A DNA stretch of 10,267 nt. It comes from Sulfurovum sp. GTDB lineage: Bacteria; Campylobacterota; Campylobacteria; Campylobacterales; Sulfurovaceae. The DNA lies in the NCBI GenBank assembly GCA_021159425.1, contig JAGGRU010000161.1, forward strand, positions 1-10,267. The letters are read 5' to 3'. This document shows, one piece after another, positions 1 to 6,194 of this stretch. Numbering within the stretch: position 1 is the stretch's first letter; every line of letters begins with the position of its first letter. The notes beneath the pieces were generated by a model. The model ran no database searches, was not told where the DNA came from, and worked only from the letters and a program-made list of their open reading frames with translations. A program made the position numbers and the translations under genes.

Positions 1-327
1 ATGAAAATAGGTTACGAGATGAAAGATGTTGTGCCTCCATACGCTTATGCAAAAGACCTGCCACCTGAAAAAGAGGGAGGAAGCGTATCTAAAGCTGAGA
101 AGATGTATGATGCTTCTTGTAAGCTTTGTCATGCAACGGACAAGATGGGTGCTCCAGCTGTTGGTGATGCCAATGCGTGGAAATCTGTAATGGAAAAAGG
201 TATGGATAAAGTGCTTGTGAATGCTATCAAAGGTACAGGTGGTATGCCTCCAAAAGGTGGTAACACGGATCTGAGTGATGCGGACATCAAAGAGATTGTT
301 GACTATATGGTCGGTGCAAGTAAATAA
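1..327 (+). CDS. c-type cytochrome, C-terminal part (c5-like; possible SoxD)
   Basis: This is a monohaem cytochrome c domain. The visible 108 residues hold one CKLCH haem-binding site (C40, C43, H44) and a GMPPKGG motif whose M82 is the probable sixth iron ligand; the fold is of the cytochrome c5 type. It would carry electrons in the periplasm. No signal peptide is visible although a c-type cytochrome must be exported, and an ATG falls exactly on base 1 with no upstream sequence to judge it. The true start is therefore probably outside the window and this is the C-terminal portion. The first 27 residues look like a proline- and charge-rich linker. Because soxY and soxZ follow, it could be the cytochrome subunit SoxD of sulfane dehydrogenase SoxCD, but no SoxD-specific feature is seen. 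Haem-domain call is firm, SoxD identity is inference. Confidence 0.85.
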   Translation: MKIGYEMKDVVPPYAYAKDLPPEKEGGSVSKAEKMYDASCKLCHATDKMGAPAVGDANAWKSVMEKGMDKVLVNAIKGTGGMPPKGGNTDLSDADIKEIVDYMVGASK

Positions 328-366
328 GTGTAATACACATTTACTTCACAATTAGGCAATAAACTA

Positions 367-395
367 TTGCAAGAAGAAGGTAACTTCTCTTGCAA
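367..395 (+). other. intercistronic stem-loop with GTAA tetraloop
   Basis: Arms 367-379 and 384-395 pair over 12 base pairs with one bulged A (374 or 375), closing a GTAA loop (380-383), which is a GNRA-type tetraloop. No T-run follows, so it is not a standard intrinsic terminator. It lies 42 nt after the cytochrome stop and ends 26 nt before soxY. A likely role is mRNA processing or protection of the upstream 3' end so that cytochrome and soxYZ levels differ; that role is inference. Confidence 0.6.
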
Positions 396-421
396 ACCAA
401 ATTTAAATTAAAGGAAACATA

Positions 422-880
422 ATGGAAAGAAGAAAATTTTTAAACCTGGGACTTGTAGCAGCAGCTGCAGTCCTTGCACCAATGACAAATCTAAATGCGG
501 TAGACTTTAGAGAGGCGAAGCCAGATGCTTGGAAAGCGGAAAAATCTGCTGATGCTATTAAGGCAATGTTTGGAGATGGTGAATTAAAGACTACAGACAA
601 GATCAAATTCGTAGCTCCAAAGCTAGCTGAAAATGGTGGATCAATTCCTATTACACTTTCTACAGATCTAGATATTGAAACAATTGCACTTTTTCAAGAT
701 GCAAACCCAAGAGCTGCTACTATAGTATTTTCAGTGCCAGAAGGTCAAAAAGTAGATTATTCATTTAGAATCAAAATGAGACAAACAGCTGTAGTTACGA
801 TCGTAGCTAAAGCTAAAGACGGAACATTATATACACTTGCAAAAGAGATAGATGTATCTATTGGTGGTTGTGGAGGTTGA
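422..880 (+). CDS. soxY: SoxY, sulfur-carrier subunit of SoxYZ
   Basis: SoxY carries sulfur intermediates on a C-terminal cysteine while the periplasmic Sox enzymes oxidise thiosulfate or sulfide. The 152-residue protein begins with a twin-arginine signal (R3-R4 then FL, alanine-rich core, probable cleavage after A26 in NLNA). It ends in GGCGG, the hallmark swinging arm, with C150 as the carrier cysteine. In between is the immunoglobulin-like SoxY domain with an LFQDANPRA segment near residues 90-98. The ATG at 422 is preceded by AAGGAA at a normal distance (411-416). soxZ follows 61 nt downstream. In Campylobacterota the Sox genes are usually split, one locus having soxXYZAB and the other soxCD with a second soxYZ; a cytochrome upstream fits the second kind. 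Family call is very secure, the paralogue assignment less so. Confidence 0.96.
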   Translation: MERRKFLNLGLVAAAAVLAPMTNLNAVDFREAKPDAWKAEKSADAIKAMFGDGELKTTDKIKFVAPKLAENGGSIPITLSTDLDIETIALFQDANPRAATIVFSVPEGQKVDYSFRIKMRQTAVVTIVAKAKDGTLYTLAKEIDVSIGGCGG

Positions 881-941
881 TTTACTCCCAGCACAGGACA
901 TAAGAAAAAATATATAAACAAAAAATAAAAAAGGATACAAA

Positions 942-1244
942 ATGGGTAAAATGAAAATTAAAGCAAAAGAAAAAGATGGCGTTGTTAAAGTAAAAGCAAT
1001 GTTTAAAAGTCTCATGGCGGATAAAGAAGAAGCAGAGAAAAAGAAAATTGAAGCCGCATTTATCACATATATAGTTGGAAAAGTAGGTGATAAAGTTGTT
1101 TTTGAAGCAACTACAAGTGGATTCATGGCAGAAAACCCACTGATTAAATTCTCATTCACTGGTGCTAAAAAAGGTGATGAGTTGTCATTTACACTTACTG
1201 ATAATCATGGTAAAACAGTGACGGATAAGAAAAAAATTAAATAA
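942..1244 (+). CDS. soxZ: SoxZ, partner subunit of the SoxYZ sulfur carrier
   Basis: SoxZ forms a heterodimer with SoxY and helps dock it to other Sox proteins. At 100 residues it has the normal family length. It shows the family pattern of a charged N-terminal strand, an ENPLIKFSF segment (residues 65-73) and a C-terminal stretch resembling the usual W/T-D-x-x-G motif (LTDNHGKT, 85-92). There is no signal peptide, as expected, since SoxZ is exported through Tat bound to SoxY. The start at 942 has AAGGA at 931-935, six bases upstream; a second ATG at 951 (residue 4) is less well placed. The 61-nt gap from soxY is A-rich with no hairpin seen, and the next gene begins 9 nt after the stop, so the genes are probably co-transcribed. 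Confidence 0.95.
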   Translation: MGKMKIKAKEKDGVVKVKAMFKSLMADKEEAEKKKIEAAFITYIVGKVGDKVVFEATTSGFMAENPLIKFSFTGAKKGDELSFTLTDNHGKTVTDKKKIK

Positions 1245-1253
1245 GGATACTTT

Positions 1254-2387
1254 ATGAAAAGTATATTAAGTATTTTATTGGTAGTGGCATTTGTTGTGTC
1301 CATGCCATTTATTTTCAATAAAACAACAACACCAGCAGAAAAGCATAAGCTTGATGTTGATGGAAACTTTATTCTTAATGAGTGGGTACCGTCTCGTGAT
1401 GGTGGTGGCGTTGATTGGGATTATAACTTAAAACCGGTACAAGTTAGCGAAAGAGTATGGTGCTACTTTGGTGCCATGGAAATGCCAACAAAAGAGAATG
1501 CCGGAGATATGTCAAATTCTTGTTATATCAAAGGTGATACTGAGTGGATAACATGGGATACAGGACCTTCATACAAGTTTGCAGAACAAGCGTATGCAGA
1601 AATGAAAAAAATTGCAGACATGCCAGTGAAAACAGTTATCATCAGTCATGAACATGATGACCACTGGTTGGGCAACAGTTATTACAAAGAAGTACAAGGT
1701 GCTAAAATAATTGGTCCGGCATCTATTAACGAAAACTATTATGGTCCAAGACATATAGATGGAAAAGACTACCCTGGTATGCAAACAAGAATGATCAAAG
1801 CACTCTATCAGAATGCTGGTAGAAAAACAGTACTTGTGAAGGTGGATGAATCATTTGAAGAGACAACGAAGTTCACTATTTCAGGTGTTAATATGGAATA
1901 TGTCAAAGTCGGGTATGCACACTCTGAAGAAGACTGGTTCCTCTATTTGCCAGATGATAAAGTTGTTTTAGTTGCTGATGTCGTTATGAACGGTAGGGTA
2001 ACTTCAAACAGAGATGGTATTGTTATTGGTCAGATCAATGCATTGAATGCAATCAAATCCAGAGATTGGAATTATCTGGTTCCAGGACATGGATTCATCA
2101 CAGATAAGACAGCTGCAGATGAGGCCGTGCAATACTTTGCATTGCTTAAAGACAGAGTTCTTGAAAAAATGGAAGATGGCGTTATTGCAGATTTCATTAC
2201 AAAAGAAGTTACTCTGGATGAGTTTAGAGATAAAGATCTGTACTATGTTCTTAGCCCGGGAAATGTCTTTAGATCTTATGAAGAACTGGAAATGTATGAT
2301 GAAGATGACCTGATCGATTATAGTGCTGAAAAAAGTGCTGATGAGGAAGACGACGAAGAAGATAAAGAAGAAACAGAGGCAGCGTAA
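1254..2387 (+). CDS. metallo-beta-lactamase-fold hydrolase, SoxH-like, exported or membrane-anchored
   Basis: This 377-residue protein has the full metal-binding set of the metallo-beta-lactamase fold: HEHDDH at 132-137 (H132, H134, D136, H137), H223 in AHSEED, D242 in VAD and H279 in PGHG. That suggests a di-zinc hydrolase. A hydrophobic stretch at 4-21 after K2 is a signal peptide or uncleaved anchor; no clear cleavage site is seen, so location is probably the periplasm. The C-terminal tail (about 345-377) is very acidic, rich in D and E, and looks disordered. Position directly after soxZ, with its AAGGATA ribosome site inside the soxZ end, suggests the SoxH group of Sox-associated hydrolases, whose substrate is unsettled. 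Related quinoprotein-relay hydrolases are an alternative name. Fold is certain, reaction is not known. Confidence 0.88.
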   Translation: MKSILSILLVVAFVVSMPFIFNKTTTPAEKHKLDVDGNFILNEWVPSRDGGGVDWDYNLKPVQVSERVWCYFGAMEMPTKENAGDMSNSCYIKGDTEWITWDTGPSYKFAEQAYAEMKKIADMPVKTVIISHEHDDHWLGNSYYKEVQGAKIIGPASINENYYGPRHIDGKDYPGMQTRMIKALYQNAGRKTVLVKVDESFEETTKFTISGVNMEYVKVGYAHSEEDWFLYLPDDKVVLVADVVMNGRVTSNRDGIVIGQINALNAIKSRDWNYLVPGHGFITDKTAADEAVQYFALLKDRVLEKMEDGVIADFITKEVTLDEFRDKDLYYVLSPGNVFRSYEELEMYDEDDLIDYSAEKSADEEDDEEDKEETEAA

Positions 2388-2392
2388 AATAA

Positions 2393-2833
2393 GTGTATAT
2401 TAAAAGACTTATTCTCATGCTCTTGACTGTTGTTAGCATGACTTTTGCTAATGACGTCAATCTTGATCAACTCGTAGTTGAAGCAAAAAAAACCAATAAA
2501 CATATTTTGGTTTTTTTGCACATTACAGGATGTAATTACTGTCTTAAAATGCAAGAGTGGACTTTTGATGATGATAAGGTCATTGAAACCATAAAAAAAG
2601 ATTTTATCTTTGTAGATATAAATGTTAGAGATAAAGGGCTTGTCTCTTTTGACGGCTTTAAAGTCAGCAAGCTTAAGTTTGCAAAAGAAATTGGCTACCC
2701 CATGTATCCAAGTTGTCTGTTTTTTGATCAAAATGGAGAACTTGTATATGATGAAGTAGGCTACAGGGATGAAAACAAATTCCTTGAAACACTGAAGATG
2801 GTTAGCAGTAAAGCCTACAATGATATAGAGTAA
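2393..2833 (+). CDS. periplasmic thioredoxin-like protein, SoxW-like
   Basis: A 146-residue thioredoxin-fold protein with a signal peptide (residues 1-19, MTFA cleavage region), a GCNYC redox site (C47, C50) and the expected cis-proline at P106 in MYPS. It should act as a disulfide reductase or similar redox protein in the periplasm. The GTG at 2393 is chosen because it gives a signal peptide with K4 and R5 ahead of the hydrophobic core; an ATG at 2417 (residue 9) would remove these charges. The ribosome site for the GTG is weak, and the start lies only 5 nt after the preceding stop, so translation may depend on ribosomes finishing the hydrolase gene. Thioredoxins called SoxW occur in sox clusters and are thought to keep the SoxY thiol reduced; that role here is inference from position. 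Confidence 0.85.
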   Translation: MYIKRLILMLLTVVSMTFANDVNLDQLVVEAKKTNKHILVFLHITGCNYCLKMQEWTFDDDKVIETIKKDFIFVDINVRDKGLVSFDGFKVSKLKFAKEIGYPMYPSCLFFDQNGELVYDEVGYRDENKFLETLKMVSSKAYNDIE

Positions 2834-2844
2834 AAGTAGGTATA

Positions 2845-3273
2845 ATGACTAAAGTCGGCAATGTTTCTTCACTATTTTATTCTACTGCCAATGGAGCTGC
2901 TCCTGCATCAGAGTTAGGTCTGGATAAAAAAGGTATAGTAAAAGACAAGCATTACAACAAAGATAGTGAGAGATCGGTTCTTATCGCTTCTTTAGACAGC
3001 TATGTGCTTGCAAAAAACCATGGTATTGATGTACCCTATGGTGCCTTAGGCGAAAATCTACTTATAGACTACAATCCATACCATTTACAAACAGGAGCTA
3101 AACTTAAAATAGCTAATGTTACTTTAGAGATAAGTCAACATTGCACACTCTGTAAAAGTTTTACAAAGATAGATGCCAAACTACCCAAACTACTTAAAGA
3201 TGACAGAGGTGTCTTTGCAAAGGTTCTAGTGTCGGGAAGTATTAAAGAAGGTGATGATATTTATCTTTTATAA
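2845..3273 (+). CDS. small MOSC-domain protein
   Basis: The 142-residue protein is essentially one MOSC domain (C-terminal domain of molybdenum-cofactor sulfurases). Visible family signs are KDKHY near 33-37, GALGENLLI at 67-74, HCTLC at 99-103, and RGVFAKVLVSG at 121-131 followed by GDDI. MOSC domains bind the molybdenum cofactor or carry sulfur through a conserved cysteine; here C100 and C103 are the candidates. There is no signal peptide, so it is probably cytoplasmic. It starts 11 nt after the thioredoxin-like gene and should share its transcript. Since SoxC is a molybdenum-cofactor protein of the sulfite oxidase family, a role in cofactor or sulfur delivery for the Sox system is an attractive but unproven idea. 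Free-standing MOSC proteins have other roles, such as detoxifying N-hydroxylated compounds (YiiM type). Confidence 0.85.
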   Translation: MTKVGNVSSLFYSTANGAAPASELGLDKKGIVKDKHYNKDSERSVLIASLDSYVLAKNHGIDVPYGALGENLLIDYNPYHLQTGAKLKIANVTLEISQHCTLCKSFTKIDAKLPKLLKDDRGVFAKVLVSGSIKEGDDIYLL

Positions 3274-3293
3274 AGATATTAATACTAAAATAC

Positions 3294-3307
3294 TGAAATT
3301 AATTTCA
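3294..3307. repeat. 14-bp perfect palindrome upstream of TPR gene
   Basis: TGAAATTAATTTCA is perfectly self-complementary and ends about 10 nt before the ATG of the tetratricopeptide-repeat gene, just upstream of its AAGGA site (3308-3311 region). It could be an operator or simply an AT-rich chance palindrome. A TAAAAT box at 3286-3291 just upstream could be a -10 element, without a recognisable -35. Confidence 0.35.
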
Positions 3308-3317
3308 AGGATAAGTA

Positions 3318-4055
3318 ATGAGAAAGATATTAATGAGTGTTGTATTTCTCTGGATGACACAATTACCGGCATATAATACAAATTTTCATCTCGCAGAGAA
3401 AGCTAAAGCAAAAGGTGACTACAAGAGTGCTTTGCGATATTCTCTCAAGCAATTGGATGATGATTTGAAAGAAAACGGCAGACTAAGTAAAGATGTTGCT
3501 ATAGATTATGGTATTCTAGGATATTACGCTGGAAAGATTGGAAAGTATGACAAAGCATTGGAATACAATTTTGAAGCTTTGATGATACAAGAGAGAATGT
3601 TAGGAAAGAACCATCCTTCAAGAGCTATTACGTATAATAATATCGGTGGGGTATATCGTAAACAGGGTAAGTACCAGGAGGCACTTGATTACTACGCCAA
3701 GGCTTTAAAAATATCAGAAAAAGCTTTTGGAAAGAACCACGCTTCAGTGGCTACTACGTATAGTAATATGGGTTTGGTATATAAAAATATTGGAAAATAC
3801 CAGGAGTCACTTGATTGCTACGCCAAGACTTTAAAAATACGAGAACAAGTTTTAGGGAAGAATCATCTTTCGACAGCCACAACATGTAACAATATAAGTT
3901 TAGTGTATTACAAGCAGGGAAAATACCAGGAAGCATTGAATGAATTGGATAAAGCTTTAAAGATACAGGAAAAAGCATTAGGGAAGGAAGACCCCTCTAC
4001 AAAAAATACACAAAAAAATATTAATTATCTTAAAAATGAAATGGCAAAGAAATAA
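3318..4055 (+). CDS. exported tetratricopeptide-repeat protein
   Basis: This 245-residue protein starts with a probable signal peptide (MRKILMSVVFLWM, cleavage near residue 20) and then consists of helical repeats. At least four units of 42 residues are visible, marked by GKNHP (96-100), GKNHA (138-142), GKNHL (180-184) and GKEDP (222-226), with the core GKYQEAL/ESL and Y-N-N-I/M-G positions of TPR repeats of the kinesin-light-chain-like type. A more diverged helical pair lies at about 23-60. Such proteins act as binding scaffolds and have no catalytic residues. The gene is 44 nt after the MOSC gene on the same strand, so it may be the last gene of the sox-linked transcript or have its own promoter. 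It ends with two stop codons in tandem. Partner and function are unknown. Confidence 0.85.
   Translation: MRKILMSVVFLWMTQLPAYNTNFHLAEKAKAKGDYKSALRYSLKQLDDDLKENGRLSKDVAIDYGILGYYAGKIGKYDKALEYNFEALMIQERMLGKNHPSRAITYNNIGGVYRKQGKYQEALDYYAKALKISEKAFGKNHASVATTYSNMGLVYKNIGKYQESLDCYAKTLKIREQVLGKNHLSTATTCNNISLVYYKQGKYQEALNELDKALKIQEKALGKEDPSTKNTQKNINYLKNEMAKK
3603..3995 (+). repeat. 126-nt tandem repeats within the TPR gene
   Basis: Three full units begin at 3603, 3729 and 3855, with a partial fourth at 3981. Each starts with a G-G-A/G-AAGAA-like string and shares TACCAGGA about two-thirds along. The match is visible at DNA level as well as protein level, which suggests fairly recent internal duplication and possible copy-number variation between strains. 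Confidence 0.7.
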
Positions 4056-4208
4056 TAAAAGAGACTCTGAATGGTTCTCTGTCAATTTAGATAATGTAAC
4101 ACTTTTGATTTACACCAGCTTATAACAATGCATAAAGAATGGAAAAAGTAAACTATAATAGCTTTTTGGCTATTATAATTGATAGAAAATCAACTTTAAG
4201 GAAACAAA
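4056..4208 (+). promoter_or_regulatory. promoter region of DUF302 gene with inverted repeat carrying two TATAAT boxes
   Basis: The 153-nt gap contains a 9-bp perfect inverted repeat (4154-4162 and 4169-4177) with a TTTTTG loop. A TATAAT box sits at 4154-4159 and another at 4174-4179. The second is preceded by TTTTTGG (4163-4169), like the T-rich element upstream of -10 boxes in Campylobacter-type promoters. No -35 consensus is seen. The second box lies about 30 nt before the ATG, with AAGGAA at 4199-4204 as the ribosome site. A weak 5-bp hairpin just after the TPR stop (4060-4064 with 4076-4080) lacks a T-run. No gene was found in the gap. Confidence 0.5.
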
Positions 4209-5147
4209 ATGAAACTTAATTTTAAAGTTTTAGCAGCAGCATTGCTGCTTACTTTTGGAATGGCACTGAATGCCGCACAGGATATCCGTATATTTACGGC
4301 AGACAATAACGGTGGTAAAGTAACTGCAAAAACAATTGAACAAGCATTCAAAGATGCTGGTTTTTACATTACAGGTAACAACGACATGAACAAAGCGTTT
4401 GAAGCGAAGTTCAAAGATCATGCACATGATGCGTATAACCTAATGACACTTCATAAAAAAGATGCAGTGACAACTCTGGCAAAAAAGTATCCGGAAATTG
4501 CACTGTTTACACCATTAAGTATGTCTATTTTCACCAAAAAAGGTGAAAAAACTATTTCTGTATCTTCAATGGCTGCTGCTGGTATTGCAAAAATCACTGG
4601 TATCCCTGCTGATAATGCTGATCTTGCTGCTTACATGAAAGAAGTTGCAGATGTATTGGCAAAAGCAATGCCAAACGGTAAATTTGAAGCACTTTCTTAT
4701 AAGATTGCAAAACCAGAAGGTGATCTTATTAAGAGATTTACTTATGAGATGGATGTAGAAAATGATGAAATAGAGGATGAATTAGACGGGCTTCAGGAAG
4801 AGATGGAAGCAGGTCTTGAGACAGCAGGTTTCGTTTTGGCAGGATTTAACAAACTAGGTGTTGATTATGCAGCGGCTGGAAATGACAAATATGACTTTTT
4901 TGATGTGTACTCTATTTGTAAAGTAGCAGTTATTTATGAAGTGTCAAAAACACATCCTGAAGCAGGTGCCTTTGCTCCTTGTACATTCTATATGTATAAA
5001 ATAAAAGGCGAGAAAGAAGTACATTTAGCTTACCCGGCAGTATATAACTGGATGAGCTCTATTGATGTAACAGATGAAGCATCAAAAGGTGTGCTTCTTA
5101 AAGCACAAGATGCTATGAACGCAGCCGTAAATGAGGCAACTGAGTAA
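4209..5147 (+). CDS. exported protein with two DUF302 domains
   Basis: The 312-residue protein has a clear signal peptide (residues 1-22, LNA cleavage) and is therefore periplasmic or envelope-located. Two DUF302 units are seen, about 33-125 and 195-285. The second has the family pattern FFDVYSICK ... HPEAGAFAPCTFYMYK with cysteines C237 and C258. Aligning the first unit to it places H82 opposite C237 and L103 opposite C258, so the first unit has lost both cysteines but keeps the P-E-x-A-x-F-x-P framework (95-102). An acidic linker (about 181-200) joins them. DUF302 has no agreed biochemical function. The gene has its own probable promoter and is the last before a convergent junction. A link to sulfur metabolism rests only on the neighbouring sox genes. 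Confidence 0.8.
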   Translation: MKLNFKVLAAALLLTFGMALNAAQDIRIFTADNNGGKVTAKTIEQAFKDAGFYITGNNDMNKAFEAKFKDHAHDAYNLMTLHKKDAVTTLAKKYPEIALFTPLSMSIFTKKGEKTISVSSMAAAGIAKITGIPADNADLAAYMKEVADVLAKAMPNGKFEALSYKIAKPEGDLIKRFTYEMDVENDEIEDELDGLQEEMEAGLETAGFVLAGFNKLGVDYAAAGNDKYDFFDVYSICKVAVIYEVSKTHPEAGAFAPCTFYMYKIKGEKEVHLAYPAVYNWMSSIDVTDEASKGVLLKAQDAMNAAVNEATE

Positions 5148-5162
5148 TCGTTGCTTTTTCTA

Positions 5163-5191
5163 TTGCCTCATATCCTTCTGATATGGGGCAA
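5163..5191. other. stem-loop in convergent intergenic region
   Basis: Arms 5163-5174 and 5180-5191 pair over 12 bp with one T-G wobble (5168 with 5186) around a 5-nt loop. It begins 15 nt after the DUF302 stop, between convergent genes, so transcript-end formation or protection is likely. No T-run follows on either strand, so it does not meet the usual rule for an intrinsic terminator; a weaker hairpin over the DUF302 stop codon (5136-5140 with 5150-5154) is followed by TTTTT. The rest of the gap to 5279 shows nothing recognisable. Confidence 0.5.
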
Positions 5192-5279
5192 CAAATACCT
5201 CGCCAAACACCCTCTTTAATCATCTGCGAATTCATATAAAGATCATTATAATTAAATCTTTCTGGCACTTATTTGGAGC

Positions 5280-5747
5280 TTATTGGGTGCGACTCACTTC
5301 AAAGTAATGCACAATTTCACGGGTGAGTGTAGCCTCTTTTCTTCTTTTAAAATGTTCGTTCAGGTCAAACTCTTCTTTTCCATAACCCTCTTTGTACTCT
5401 TTTATGAATGCAGTATAGAGGTCTTCTTTCATGGCAGTAATTTCATAAGTTACTTTGTTGAAAATACCTTCTTTGCTTCTGATCTCTTCCCGTGCTCTTT
5501 CATTCGCGTTTATGCCACCGTATCTGTTCTCTTGCTCTTGAGTGATATTCATCTCAAGGTAAGCACGTATTGAGGTGACCATATGTTCCAGCTGAGAGAG
5601 TGGCATAGCTTCTTGCAGGGATTCAATAATGGTCGCCTTCTCTTTTGTGTAGCCCCAGCTACCGGCCAGAGCAAGGTCTGCATCAAAGGTTGCTTTTATA
5701 AGCTCTTGGATGTTATTGTTCTCTTGCAATTTTTTAAATGCAGCCAT
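5280..5747 (-). CDS. unrecognised 155-residue cytoplasmic protein
   Basis: I do not recognise this family. The protein is charged, rich in E and K, contains no cysteine, and has no signal peptide or membrane segment, so it should be cytoplasmic and mostly helical. The most distinctive stretch is AGSWGYTKEKATII (28-41); a second possibly conserved segment is NRYGGINANERAREEI (74-89). Its ATG overlaps the stop codon of the upstream thioredoxin-like gene by one base (TAATG), and AAGAGAAG lies just upstream as a ribosome site, so the two are probably translated together. It is last in the minus-strand run rpsT, prfA, thioredoxin-like, this gene. Normal codon use and coupled start support it being real. 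Function is unknown. Confidence 0.8.
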   Translation of the reverse strand: MAAFKKLQENNNIQELIKATFDADLALAGSWGYTKEKATIIESLQEAMPLSQLEHMVTSIRAYLEMNITQEQENRYGGINANERAREEIRSKEGIFNKVTYEITAMKEDLYTAFIKEYKEGYGKEEFDLNEHFKRRKEATLTREIVHYFEVSRTQ

Positions 5748-6163
5748 TACTTCTCTTTTCTTAGTTCAACTTCATCCAGTACATCATACCAGCCTTCAAG
5801 TTCTCTGCTGCCTTGTACTTCAGCAATAATTTTACCTTCAGGAGTCAAAAAATAGTGAAAAGGTACACCATACTTTTCAAATCTATCGGGAATCGCATGC
5901 TGATCTCTTGACATATAGAGCAGCACATACTCTTTTTTCATTATTGCTATGAGATCTTTGTTTGAAAGTGTCTGTTTTTTAAACCTGTCACAATGTCTGC
6001 ATCGGTCAGCCCCTATAAAAAGGTAGACCATTTTTTTCTCTTTTTTGGCTGTTGCCAGAGCGTTATCGTAATTGTGTTCCCAGTTAAGTTCTACCGCATC
6101 AAGGGTGGTGATAAGTAGAAATATGGAAAGCAGAACATTTCCAATCAATGAAAATTTATGCAT
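5747..6163 (-). CDS. periplasmic thioredoxin-like protein
   Basis: A 138-residue thioredoxin-fold protein with a signal peptide (1-23, LDA cleavage), a redox motif CRHC (C55, C58) and a cis-proline at P101 in GVPFHYFL. It belongs with the short single-domain thioredoxin-like proteins of the Thioredoxin_7 or DsbD-C-terminal-like kind and probably reduces or exchanges disulfides in the periplasm. AAAGGAAAA precedes the ATG at a good distance. The start is 31 nt after the prfA stop on the same strand. The next gene overlaps its stop by one base. It is different from the sox-linked thioredoxin-like protein: the active-site dipeptide is RH rather than NY and the surrounding sequence differs. Client protein is unknown. 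Confidence 0.85.
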   Translation of the reverse strand: MHKFSLIGNVLLSIFLLITTLDAVELNWEHNYDNALATAKKEKKMVYLFIGADRCRHCDRFKKQTLSNKDLIAIMKKEYVLLYMSRDQHAIPDRFEKYGVPFHYFLTPEGKIIAEVQGSRELEGWYDVLDEVELRKEK

Positions 6164-6194
6164 AGCTTTTCCTTTGGCTGTTTAAATGAGACTA

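Noticed and set aside
827..1159. Open frame of 110 codons on the minus strand across soxZ
   Set aside because: It lies opposite soxY end and soxZ, which have clear family motifs; its composition is that of an antisense shadow.
2318..2731. Open frame of 137 codons on the minus strand across the hydrolase/thioredoxin junction
   Set aside because: It is antisense to two supported genes; its serine run is just the complement of the acidic D/E tail codons.
3603..3995. CRISPR-like or mobile repeat array
   Set aside because: The repeats are in frame, continuous and encode TPR units; there are no spacers.
5163..5191. Intrinsic terminator for the convergent genes
   Set aside because: The stem is good but no T-run follows on either strand, so I list it only as a stem-loop.
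5583..5855. Plus-strand open frame over the unknown/thioredoxin-like pair
   Set aside because: The minus-strand pair has a signal peptide, a CxxC motif, ribosome sites and coupled stop/start; the plus frame has none.
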